NCBI GenBank assembly: GCA_035476635.1
Contig: DATILI010000345.1
Span: forward strand, 1-22,830
Length of the DNA: 22,830 bases
Direction of reading: 5' to 3'
From: DATILI01 sp035476635
GTDB lineage: Bacteria > Pseudomonadota > Gammaproteobacteria > Burkholderiales > Burkholderiaceae_C
Positions 16,386 through 22,830 of this stretch are shown in pieces. Numbering within the stretch: position 1 is the stretch's first letter; the number at the start of each line of letters is the position of its first letter. A program made the translations under genes and the position numbers. The notes under the pieces are model-generated. The model searched no databases, had not been told where the DNA came from, and saw only the letters and a list, made by a program, of their open reading frames with translations.

Positions 16386-17216
16386 ATGCCCTGGCACGCC
16401 CATCTCCAGCTTGATTACCGCCTCGAATCCAGCCGCACCGTAGCCCGCTTCAAGCACGACGGGCCGCTGCGCATCCTGCAAAGCCTCTATCCCGAAGGCG
16501 ATGCCGTGTGCCACAACGTGCTGGTCCATCCGCCCGGTGGCCTGGTTGGCGGCGATACGCTGGACATTCGCCTCTCGGCCGCTGCGGGCGCGCACGGGCT
16601 GGTCACCACACCGGGCGCGACCCGCTTCTACAAGTCCGCTGGCGAGGCAGCCGTGCAGCGCAGTGTGCTCAAGGTCGAAGAGGGCGCGCGCATGGAATGG
16701 TTGCCGCTGGAGGCCATTGCCTACAACGGCTGCCGCGCGCACAACGAGCTTCGGTTCGAGCTGGCAAGCGGCGCCGAACTGATCGGCTGGGACATCACGG
16801 CGCTAGGCCTGCCCCATGCGCAGCAGCCGTTTGCGCTGGGCAGGTTCCAGCAGCACATCGAGTTTCCCGGGGTCTGGCTGGAACGCGGCTGCATCGATGC
16901 CGCAGACACGCGCCTGCTGGACAGTCCGCTCGGCCTTGCCGGCAACCGCTGCCTGGCCTCGATCTTCTTTGCCGCCGGCGACAAGCTCCCGCGCGAGCGA
17001 CGCCAGCAGGCATTGGATGCGGCGCGTGCGTTGATCGAAGCCCACCCCTTGCGCGCCACGGCCGGCGCGACGAGCCCGGACGGGCAGGTGATCGTGGTGC
17101 GCGCGCTGGCTCCGCTGGTGGAGCCGGCGATGGATTTGATGCGCAAGGTGTGGCAGGCCTGGCGCGGGCATTTCTGGGCGATGCCGGCGGCGAGCCCAAG
17201 GATCTGGTCGACCTGA
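16386..17216 (+). CDS. ureD: urease accessory protein UreD
   Basis: A 276-residue UreD (UreH) protein, full length for the family. It is a scaffold that binds apo-urease and, with UreF and UreG, helps deliver nickel to the active site. The N-terminal LDYRLESSRTVARFKHDGPLRI, the HPPGGLVGGDTL motif, TTPGATRFYKS and the closing PRIW are family signatures. The open frame is intact. What is odd is the context: no ureA, ureB, ureC, ureE, ureF or ureG is in the window, the next gene (cyclase) is convergent only 16 bp away, and the 5' side is a dispersed repeat. It cannot be cotranscribed with downstream urease genes here. No good Shine-Dalgarno is visible. Confidence 0.93.
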   Translation: MPWHAHLQLDYRLESSRTVARFKHDGPLRILQSLYPEGDAVCHNVLVHPPGGLVGGDTLDIRLSAAAGAHGLVTTPGATRFYKSAGEAAVQRSVLKVEEGARMEWLPLEAIAYNGCRAHNELRFELASGAELIGWDITALGLPHAQQPFALGRFQQHIEFPGVWLERGCIDAADTRLLDSPLGLAGNRCLASIFFAAGDKLPRERRQQALDAARALIEAHPLRATAGATSPDGQVIVVRALAPLVEPAMDLMRKVWQAWRGHFWAMPAASPRIWST

Positions 17217-17232
17217 GCGTTCGCCGGACTTT

Positions 17233-18318
17233 CTACTGCGCGCCCACCAGCAACTGCACAAACATCTGGATCTTCATGTTCGTCTCGCTGTCGATCGAGG
17301 TGAACTCCAAACCGGCCATCAGGTGGTCGCTGTCGCGCTTGAGTTTCACGACTTTGGCATAGATGTCGGACACCTTGAAATCGACCAGCGGCAGGTCGAA
17401 TTCCAGCTTGACTTCGACATGGTGCTCCAGCAGGTGGTCCACTTCCAGCAGTACGCCGTGGTAGCCGATGTCGCGGATGTAGGCCTTGATGGCGTGCGGT
17501 ACCACGATCTTGTTCTGGATCAGTTGCAGCGTGCAGGGAATCTTCACCTCGACCCGGTGGCTGCGGCGAAACTCCTGGCGCGGCACCTTGAGCTTGCGCG
17601 AGGGAATCGCGATCAGCTCGCGCAGCCTGACCGGCTGCGACTTGCCCTTGACATACACCTCCATCGGATCGGTCACCAGCACCGAGCTGCTGCAACGCTG
17701 GTAGGTGCTCTCGCTGACCAGGACTTGCCCGCGCAGGCTGAAGGCCTCGATGCGCGAGGCCAGGTTCACCTCGTTGCCGATCACCGTGTATTCGGAGTAG
17801 GCATCGGAGCCGAAGCGCCCCGCCATCACCGAGCCGGTGTTGATGCCGATGCCCATGTACAGCTCGGGCATGCGCGAGCGCTGGTATTCGTTGTTGAGTT
17901 CGCGCATCGCCATCTGCATCTCGATGGCGCAGGCCATGGCGCGCGCCGCATCGTCGTCATGCTCATAGGGCGCACCGAACAGCACCATGATCGAATCGCC
18001 CATGAACTTGTCGATCGTGCCCTGGTAGCGAAACACCACCTCGCTCATGCGCCCCAGGCATTTGTTGAGCATGGTGATGACGGTGCCCGAGGGCTGCGTG
18101 GCCGACAGGGCCGTGAACCCGCGCAGGTCGGCCAGCAGGATGGTGACCTCGCGCCGCTCCACGGAAAGATCGGAGGTGCCCGCATTCGCGGCGCTGCGGG
18201 CCTTGTGGACGATCGCGGCGATTTCGGACTCGACGGCCGGGCGCAGCATGGTGCCCGTCTCCCGTTCGATCAATGCTTGCAGGCTCCGTACGGCTGCGGT
18301 GCTGGAGTCGTCTTTCAT
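17233..18318 (-). CDS. class III nucleotide cyclase fused to a PilZ-like domain
   Basis: A 361-residue cytosolic protein without membrane segments. Residues about 50-235 are a class III adenylate/guanylate cyclase catalytic domain: metal aspartates D64 (LLADLRGF) and D108 (DKFMGD), base-contact K104 and T178 (YTVIGNEVN), and transition-state N185 and R189 (VNLASR). All main positions are filled; a threonine at the second base-specifying position occurs in many bacterial adenylate cyclases. Residues about 247-355 resemble PilZ: the RxxxR motif is R251-R255 (RRSHR), but the second motif reads D283-I-G-Y-H-G288, with glycine where the usual D/NxSxxG has serine. So c-di-GMP binding is possible but not certain. 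An AGGAGA lies about 12 bp before the ATG. It is downstream of alaC in the same direction (75 bp). Confidence 0.88.
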   Translation of the reverse strand: MKDDSSTAAVRSLQALIERETGTMLRPAVESEIAAIVHKARSAANAGTSDLSVERREVTILLADLRGFTALSATQPSGTVITMLNKCLGRMSEVVFRYQGTIDKFMGDSIMVLFGAPYEHDDDAARAMACAIEMQMAMRELNNEYQRSRMPELYMGIGINTGSVMAGRFGSDAYSEYTVIGNEVNLASRIEAFSLRGQVLVSESTYQRCSSSVLVTDPMEVYVKGKSQPVRLRELIAIPSRKLKVPRQEFRRSHRVEVKIPCTLQLIQNKIVVPHAIKAYIRDIGYHGVLLEVDHLLEHHVEVKLEFDLPLVDFKVSDIYAKVVKLKRDSDHLMAGLEFTSIDSETNMKIQMFVQLLVGAQ

Positions 18319-18393
18319 GGGGAAGGGGCTCTCCTGGGTTCTTCGTCTTGGGGTAACTGGTCGCCCCGAGAATAGTTCCGCGCCCCGGCCCGG

Positions 18394-19605
18394 TCAAGCC
18401 ACGGTGAGGCCGTCGGCCTTGAACATGGCCCGGATGCCGCGCACCGCCTGGCGGATGCGCGCCTCGTTCTCGATCAGCGCGAACCGCACGTAGTCGTCGC
18501 CCTGGTCGCCGAAGCCGATGCCCGGCGACACGCAGACCTTGGCCTTGTCCAGCAATTGCCTCGCGAACTCCAGCGAACCCAGCTTTCGGTAGCCCTCGGG
18601 AATGCGCGCCCAGATGTACATCGAGGCCTTGGGGCAGTCCACCGCCCAGCCGGCTTCGGTCAAGCCCTTGTAGAGCACGTCGCGCCGGCGCTGGTACTGC
18701 TGCGCGATCTCGGCCACGCATTGCTGGTCGCCCTCCAGCGCCGCGATGGCCGCCACCTGCAGCGGCGTGAACGTGCCGTAGTCGTGGTAGCTCTTGATGC
18801 GCGCCAGGGCGGCCACGAGGTCGGGGTTGCCCACCATGAAGCCAATGCGCCAGCCGGCCATGTTGTAGCTCTTGGACAGCGTGAAGAACTCGACCGCGAC
18901 GTCCTTGGCGCCCTTGACCTGCATGATGGAAGGAGCCTTCCAGCCGTCGAACACGATGTCGGCGTAGGCCAGGTCGTGCACCACCAGGATGTCGTGCTTC
19001 CTGGCGAGCGCAATCACGCGCTCGAAGAAGTCGAGCTCGACGCACTGCGCCGTGGGATTGCTCGGAAAGCCGAAGATCATCATCTTGGGCTTGGGATAGC
19101 TGCCGCGTATGGTTTTCTCCAGCTCGGCGAAGAAATCGACATCCGGCGAAACCGGCACGGAACGGATGTCGGCCCCGGCGATCACGGCGCCGTAGATGTG
19201 GATCGGATAGCTCGGGTCGGGCACCAGCACGGTGTCGCCGCGGTCCAGCGTGGCCAGCATCAGGTGCGCCAGGCCCTCCTTGGAGCCGATGGTGACGATG
19301 GCCTCGCTGTCGGGGTCGATCTCCACGGCGTAGCGCTCCTGGTACCAATGCGCGATGGCGCGGCGCAGGCGCGGGATGCCCCTGCTGGCCGAGTAGCCGT
19401 GCGTATCGGGCCGCTGCGCGACCTCGGTGAGCTTGGCCACGATGTGCGGCGGGGTCGCCCCATCGGGGTTGCCCATGCTCATGTCGATGATGTCTTCCCC
19501 GCGCCGGCGCGCCGCGAGCTTGAGCTCGGCCGTGATGTTGAAGACGTAGGGAGGGAGGCGGTCGATGCGCGCAAAGCGGCGCTTGGCCGAAGTAGAAACG
19601 GACAT
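18394..19605 (-). CDS. alaC: alanine/glutamate-pyruvate aminotransferase (AlaC-like)
   Basis: A 403-residue PLP-dependent class I/II aminotransferase, normal length. It makes alanine by transfer of an amino group from glutamate to pyruvate; relatives in this group may accept other amino acids. The PLP lysine is K245 in TLSKSYNMAGWRIGF; GNPDGATPP, PSYPIHIYGA and FPSNPTA are family signatures that bind substrate and cofactor. The N-terminal RIDRLPPYVFNI is typical of AlaC. In many relatives I recall a homoserine dehydrogenase gene next downstream; here the cyclase-PilZ gene takes that place. The start ATG 19605 gives the expected N-terminus, though the ribosome site (GAGAG) is weak. Confidence 0.92.
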   Translation of the reverse strand: MSVSTSAKRRFARIDRLPPYVFNITAELKLAARRRGEDIIDMSMGNPDGATPPHIVAKLTEVAQRPDTHGYSASRGIPRLRRAIAHWYQERYAVEIDPDSEAIVTIGSKEGLAHLMLATLDRGDTVLVPDPSYPIHIYGAVIAGADIRSVPVSPDVDFFAELEKTIRGSYPKPKMMIFGFPSNPTAQCVELDFFERVIALARKHDILVVHDLAYADIVFDGWKAPSIMQVKGAKDVAVEFFTLSKSYNMAGWRIGFMVGNPDLVAALARIKSYHDYGTFTPLQVAAIAALEGDQQCVAEIAQQYQRRRDVLYKGLTEAGWAVDCPKASMYIWARIPEGYRKLGSLEFARQLLDKAKVCVSPGIGFGDQGDDYVRFALIENEARIRQAVRGIRAMFKADGLTVA

Positions 19606-19648
19606 GGGAAAACTCTCACGTAAGCGCCCGGAACCGTCCGAGCGACGT

Positions 19649-19668
19649 GGCCAGCAATGGGGCTGGCC
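19649..19668. other. inverted repeat between brnA and alaC
   Basis: GGCCAGC-AATGGG-GCTGGCC has perfect 7-bp arms and a 6-base loop. It lies between the brnA stop and the alaC start on the shared minus strand. With no T-run it is a poor Rho-independent terminator; it may be a transcript boundary or an operator of alaC. Confidence 0.35.
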
Positions 19669-19702
19669 CGAGCGCTATGCTACCCGAAGACTGCGCGCCG
19701 GC

Positions 19703-20002
19703 TCACGCGCGACGTGAATGGCGCGCAACGTACTGCTGCAAGACGCCATCCATTCGGGACTGCCAACCATCGCCCGTCGACTTGAAGTACGCCACGACCT
19801 CGGGGCTGTAGCGAACCGAGACAAGCAGTTTCTTGTTCTCGGATTTCGGGCGGCCGCGCAAAGACTTCAACGCAACCATCGCCTGCAACTGTTTCGGCGT
19901 CAGTGGCTGCGCATCAGGGTCGGCCTTGGCCGCTGCCGTGATGGACTTGTCTTGCGCAACAGTCGGCATGACGACCACAGGCCGCTTAGCAATTTTGGAC
20001 AT
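19703..20002 (-). CDS. brnA: BrnA-family antitoxin
   Basis: A 99-residue antitoxin of the BrnA family, which neutralises BrnT and represses the operon. The C-terminal ribbon-helix-helix-like region is at about 58-95 (KKLLVSVRYSPEVVAYFKS, then GWQSRMDGVLQQYV), the typical BrnA signature. Residues 1-55 are a basic, Ala/Lys-rich extension longer than the minimal family. The start overlaps the 3' end of brnT by 17 bp (19986-20002), so translation is likely coupled, with toxin first and antitoxin second as is usual for brnTA. Base composition here is less GC-rich than in the neighbours, in line with a mobile accessory module. Confidence 0.9.
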   Translation of the reverse strand: MSKIAKRPVVVMPTVAQDKSITAAAKADPDAQPLTPKQLQAMVALKSLRGRPKSENKKLLVSVRYSPEVVAYFKSTGDGWQSRMDGVLQQYVARHSRRA

Positions 20003-20255
20003 AGTGCTTCACCTCACGTCGATTGGCCCTGCGCAAGCTGATGATCCTTCGCGCTTCGCCTCGATCCACAAACGCCACGTAGTACAGGATTCCGGTCGTC
20101 GGCGCGAGCGCGATCATGCGCAACTCACCGTACTCGAACCGCTCATCAATCCAGACCAGCGATGCGTCCCAATCGAGTTCGGAAGCCAACGCCAAGGAGA
20201 GACCGTGCTTCTCTTGATTGACCGCTTCCTTGGTCGGATCGAACTCAATCCGCAT
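19986..20255 (-). CDS. brnT: BrnT-family toxin
   Basis: An 89-residue toxin with the BrnT/RelE-like fold, a small ribonuclease that inhibits translation when BrnA is lost. Family features are the N-terminal FDPTKEAVNQEKHGLS, the central ERFEYGELRMIALAP, and the C-terminal RIISLRRANRREVKHY with the conserved basic residues needed for RNA cleavage. It looks intact. The ATG at 20255 sits directly against a 24-bp near-palindrome, and the predicted -10 ends 5 bp before it, so the mRNA may be leaderless. No Shine-Dalgarno is seen. It is first of two genes, overlapping brnA by 17 bp. Confidence 0.9.
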   Translation of the reverse strand: MRIEFDPTKEAVNQEKHGLSLALASELDWDASLVWIDERFEYGELRMIALAPTTGILYYVAFVDRGEARRIISLRRANRREVKHYVQNC

Positions 20256-20279
20256 GATTAATTGTAGCTACAGTTAATC
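20256..20279. promoter_or_regulatory. brnTA operator candidate (24-bp near-palindrome)
   Basis: A 24-bp inverted repeat centred on AGCT, running from GATTAA to TTAATC with one mismatched pair. It starts right after the brnT start codon and covers the predicted -10. BrnA antitoxins autorepress their promoters, so this is the likely BrnA site. Confidence 0.65.
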
Positions 20280-20290
20280 AAAGAAGTCAA
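20261..20290 (-). promoter_or_regulatory. brnT sigma-70 promoter
   Basis: On the minus strand, TTGACT (20285-20290) and TACAAT (20261-20266) each match 5 of 6 consensus bases, with an 18-bp spacer. The start site would fall at or next to the A of the brnT ATG (20255). It lies about 40 bp downstream of the globin stop. Confidence 0.65.
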
Positions 20291-20328
20291 TTGGCCTGCG
20301 CGGTCGAAGCTAAGGCAGGCGCAGCGCA

Positions 20329-20799
20329 TCAACCCACATACGGACCCTTGACCTCGCCCCAGCCCCATTGCGGCATGGGCGCGTTCTCGTCGACCGTGGC
20401 GCCGGCCTGTGAATTGATCACCGCCAGGCGAGAGCCCCACTCCAGATAACCGACCAGCGCGGAACGGAACTCCGGGTCCTCGGGCATCGCCAGCTCGTCC
20501 GCCGTTTCCAGCAGCAGGCTGACCCAGCGGCGCCGCTGCTCCTGCGCAAGGTGCCGATTCAAGTGGTGCCGGATCATGTTGGGATGACCGCCGTATCGCT
20601 CCGAGTAGGCGGCCGGCCCGCCGAGCACCTCGCCCAGAAACGCGGCAACATGAACGGGGTGGTCATCCCCCATGTGCGCGAAGACCGGCCCGAGCAGCGG
20701 GTCCACCTTGACGTGTTCGTAGAAGCGCTGGGTCAGGCGATTCAGTGCGTCGATGCCACCGAGCCATTCGTAGAGCGTGGGGACGTTTGGATTGCGCAT
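20329..20799 (-). CDS. group II truncated hemoglobin
   Basis: A 156-residue small globin (2-over-2 fold) that binds heme and O2/NO; in this group roles include NO or peroxide handling and O2 chemistry. TLYEWLGGIDALNRLTQRFY is the typical N-terminal helix pair with the B10 tyrosine Y27. FLGEVLGGP is the E-helix region, RHHL gives the likely proximal histidine H78, and the group II tryptophan is W92. The C-terminal end PQWGWGEVKGPY is characteristic. The open frame extends to 20850, but ATG 20799 is chosen because MRNPNVPTLYEW aligns with family starts; no clear Shine-Dalgarno helps. It follows the alpha/beta hydrolase by 70 bp. Confidence 0.9.
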   Translation of the reverse strand: MRNPNVPTLYEWLGGIDALNRLTQRFYEHVKVDPLLGPVFAHMGDDHPVHVAAFLGEVLGGPAAYSERYGGHPNMIRHHLNRHLAQEQRRRWVSLLLETADELAMPEDPEFRSALVGYLEWGSRLAVINSQAGATVDENAPMPQWGWGEVKGPYVG

Positions 20800-20869
20800 G
20801 GCAATGAAGCTTTGAGTTGCGGGCTTGGCGATTCTGCCAAAACCCGCCACATCCTGCTCAAGCCACGCG

Positions 20870-21583
20870 CTAGAGCGAAGTCAAATGGCTCACCAGCTTT
20901 TCCGGCGCGGCCAGGAATGGCGAATGACCAGTGTCCATGGAAATAATTCTTTGGCATGGTGTGGCCGTGTACATCCGCTTCTGCAGGCCGGGGGTCACCC
21001 CCTTGTCCAGGCTCGTTTCGATATAGATCCGCCGGATGCGGCCATAGCGTTCATCGGAGAGCAGCAAGGGTGTGCCGACCGGCGCGTTGGGCTCAGGCGT
21101 CAAGAGCGCTTGCGCCAGTGCCAGGTCTTGCGCCGAACAGTCCGCATACAGCGCCTGCGCAAAAGCGTCCTCCTTGAGCATATGGTGGCCTTGCGCTTCA
21201 TCCACCACCAGATTCGACACGATCAGCGACTCTGTGTCGCTCAGCGCCATTGGCAACATGGCCTCGCCGTTCGGGATCAGGAAGGCCGCCAGGTAGACCA
21301 AGGTCTGTATCTTCTCTGGCCGCTGCTCGGCCGTCTGCGAGATAACGATGCCGCCGCGGCTATGACCCACCAGAATCACCGGCTCCGATTGCGCGTCCAG
21401 CACCTTCGCAACGGTGTCCACATAGCTTTGCATGGAGACATCGCGCGCGGCGGTCCAGTCACGGCCGTGCCCCGGCAAATCCACGGCAATGGCCGAGTGC
21501 CCTGCCTGTCGCAGCAGCGGGACAACTTTGTGCCAGCACCAGGCGCCATGCCAGGAACCATGAACCAGAACGAAGGTACTCAT
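20870..21583 (-). CDS. alpha/beta-fold hydrolase (methylesterase/hydroxynitrile-lyase-like)
   Basis: A 237-residue cytosolic hydrolase, probably a carboxylesterase. It opens FVLVHGSWHGAWCWHKV, the oxyanion-hole region of the plant MES/HNL-like group. The nucleophile is S75 in VGHSRGG, the histidine H220 in MDTGHSPF, and the acid most likely D193 in IETSLDKG. PGHG at 37-40 and RIRRIYIETSLD are also group features. Substrate is unknown; relatives hydrolyse short esters. AGGAGACGC just upstream of ATG 21583 is a good ribosome binding site. It lies 48 bp after the DUF2164 gene and may share its transcript. Confidence 0.9.
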   Translation of the reverse strand: MSTFVLVHGSWHGAWCWHKVVPLLRQAGHSAIAVDLPGHGRDWTAARDVSMQSYVDTVAKVLDAQSEPVILVGHSRGGIVISQTAEQRPEKIQTLVYLAAFLIPNGEAMLPMALSDTESLIVSNLVVDEAQGHHMLKEDAFAQALYADCSAQDLALAQALLTPEPNAPVGTPLLLSDERYGRIRRIYIETSLDKGVTPGLQKRMYTATPCQRIISMDTGHSPFLAAPEKLVSHLTSL

Positions 21584-21631
21584 TGGGCGTCTCCTTCAAC
21601 AGGTTCCAGGCGCCAGCGTGACCATGCGCGA

Positions 21632-21904
21632 TTACTTGCTCTTGCGCTGCCGGTCGTACTTGCGCCAGTACTGGAACTCGTCCTCGTGGATCTCGATGTC
21701 GATCTCGGAAATGCGGGATTGCAGGCGCTCCTGCACATCGGCAACCGCCTTGTTATAGACGATGGGGCCGAGTTCCTCAAGGAAGAAGCCGAGCAGCGCA
21801 CCGGCAGTGATGTTGCCGATCTTCTCCTCCATGTTTTCCTCGAAGTACCGTTCAATCGAGGCGATGGCTTCCTTGCGCGCTTCCTTGGGAATTTCGATGG
21901 CCAT
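21632..21904 (-). CDS. DUF2164 family small protein
   Basis: A 90-residue protein of a widespread family without a known function. The pattern is clear: MAIEIPKEARKEAIASIERYF, then EEKIGNITAGALLGFFLEELGP, then VYNKAVADVQERL, ending with an acidic/aromatic stretch (EFQYWRKY) and a basic tail. It is predicted helical, cytosolic, and probably self-associating. GAGAGAGACGC precedes ATG 21904. The frame stays open much further upstream, but that part lies over the ridA gene and is not protein-like. It starts 20 bp after the ridA stop, so the two are probably cotranscribed. Confidence 0.88.
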   Translation of the reverse strand: MAIEIPKEARKEAIASIERYFEENMEEKIGNITAGALLGFFLEELGPIVYNKAVADVQERLQSRISEIDIEIHEDEFQYWRKYDRQRKSK

Positions 21905-21924
21905 TTGCGTCTCTCTCTTGGTCG

Positions 21925-22401
21925 CTACTCCACCGCGGCAACGAGATCCAGCTCCACCGCTGCGTTCTTGGGCAATTGGTAGACGCCGATCGAGGTCCGG
22001 GCATGTGCGCCGGAGGGCCCGAGGACGGCGTGGAACACCTCGGACGCAGCGTCGGCGACTTCGCTTTGCTGCGTGAAGTCCTGCGCTGACTGAACATAGA
22101 CGCCGACGCGCAGAATGCGCTTCACGTGGTCCAGCGAGCCGACGCTTTGAGACAGCAGGGCCAGTGCACGCATGGCGCAAACCCTTGCCGCCTTCTGCGC
22201 GTCGGCAAGGGAAACATCGGCCCCTACACGCCCAGTCACAACAACGGTGTTGCCGACACGGGGGATCTGGCCGCTGACGTAGATTTCATTGCCGTTTCGA
22301 ACGGTTGAAACATAGTTGCCGCCGATCTTGATCTCGCCTTCGAAGCCATAGCCAAGCGTGGCGGCGACTTCATAGAACTTGGACAGCCTGGTGGGTTCCA
22401 T
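21925..22401 (-). CDS. RidA (YjgF/YER057c/UK114) family protein
   Basis: A 158-residue protein of the Rid family. Canonical members hydrolyse reactive enamines/imines formed by PLP enzymes; others act in nucleobase or aromatic amine catabolism. The N-terminal LSKFYEVAATLGYGFEGEIK marks the longer subgroup (about 150 residues). The core has YVSGQIPR and the catalytic arginine R135 in ARTSIGVYQLP, with the closing acidic residue E150 (AVELDLVAA). ATG 22401 is preferred; a GTG at 22437 extends the frame, and no Shine-Dalgarno distinguishes them. A TATAGT sequence just upstream may be a -10. It follows urtE by 85 bp. Confidence 0.88.
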   Translation of the reverse strand: MEPTRLSKFYEVAATLGYGFEGEIKIGGNYVSTVRNGNEIYVSGQIPRVGNTVVVTGRVGADVSLADAQKAARVCAMRALALLSQSVGSLDHVKRILRVGVYVQSAQDFTQQSEVADAASEVFHAVLGPSGAHARTSIGVYQLPKNAAVELDLVAAVE

Positions 22402-22486
22402 CTGGTTTTGCCATGCGTTTGGAGGAATTCCCCGCACTATAGCTTCAGCGCGGGCACAGCGTCGGCACGCCGAAAATCAGCGCCGT

Positions 22487-22830
22487 TCAGATCGCGACGA
22501 GCTGCCGCACCCCGTTGGCTTCCATGTCCTTGCCGGCGCCGCGCGCAATGAATTCGCCGCGCTCCATCACCAGGTAGTCGTCCGCCAGCTCCTGCGCAAA
22601 GTCGTAGTACTGCTCCACCAGCAGGATGGCCATGTTGCCGCGGTCGGCCAGCATGCGGATCACGCGGCCAATGTCCTTGATGATGCTGGGCTGGATACCT
22701 TCGGTCGGCTCGTCCAGGATCAAAAGCTTGGGCGCGGCTGCCAGCGCGCGCGCGATGGCCAACTGCTGTTGCTGCCCGCCGGACAAGTCGCCGCCGCGCC
22801 GGTTCAGCATCTGCTTGAGCACCGGAAACA
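22487..22830 (-). CDS. urtE: urea ABC transporter ATP-binding subunit UrtE (3' part)
   Basis: The C-terminal 114 or so residues of an ABC ATPase, cut by the window edge. It begins FPVLKQMLNRRGG, then the signature LSGGQQQQLAIARAL, Walker B LLILDEPTEGIQPS and a switch region LLVEQYYDFAQELADDY. The four-glutamine signature and TEGIQPSII are what I expect of UrtE, one of two ATPases of the high-affinity urea importer UrtABCDE; LivF-type branched-chain amino acid ATPases are the close alternative. The Walker A is outside the window. In related genomes urtE is usually followed by ureD; here ridA follows and ureD is elsewhere on the opposite strand. Confidence 0.88.
   Translation of the reverse strand, partial: FPVLKQMLNRRGGDLSGGQQQQLAIARALAAAPKLLILDEPTEGIQPSIIKDIGRVIRMLADRGNMAILLVEQYYDFAQELADDYLVMERGEFIARGAGKDMEANGVRQLVAI

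Overview
The window is GC-rich and densely packed. Its protein families, gene order and one familiar repeat point to a betaproteobacterium of the Burkholderiales, most likely Comamonadaceae (Variovorax / Polaromonas / Ramlibacter type). That placement rests on recognising families, not on a database search. I see no rRNA, tRNA, CRISPR array, transposase or phage gene.

Layout. 1-594 has no gene but holds three copies of a structured repeat: a conserved core enclosed by long inverted arms that differ between copies yet still pair. 595-1509 (-) is a LysR regulator, divergent from the glyoxylate operon gcl-hyi-glxR (1621-5126, +), with a 17-bp palindrome between them. Next comes maeB, malic enzyme with a phosphotransacetylase-like tail (5251-7551, +). 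7665-11911 (+) holds a lipoprotein, an exported caspase-fold protein and a ChaA-type cation/proton antiporter. A VOC protein follows (11945-12424, -). 12732-15889 (+) is a tight unit of binding protein, ABC ATPase, permease and a zinc nucleobase deaminase. Then come an unknown small basic protein and an isolated ureD whose leader consists of a dispersed repeat. From 17233 to the end every gene is on the minus strand: cyclase-PilZ fusion, alaC, brnA, brnT, truncated hemoglobin, alpha/beta hydrolase, DUF2164, RidA and the 3' end of urtE.

How it fits together. Several pieces belong to use of purines and ureides as nitrogen and carbon source: a nucleobase deaminase with a probable importer, a urease accessory gene, a urea-importer ATPase gene, and Gcl-Hyi-GlxR, which turn the glyoxylate left from ureide breakdown into glycerate. 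These are separate transcription units, so the link is inference. urtE and ureD, which I remember as neighbours in related genomes, lie here on opposite strands more than 5 kb apart with no ureABC, suggesting rearrangement.

The items most worth a second look are the repeats with co-varying arms at the left edge, the class III cyclase-PilZ fusion, the brnTA operator/promoter that predicts a leaderless toxin mRNA, the lipoprotein-caspase pair, and the orphan ureD abutting a dispersed repeat.
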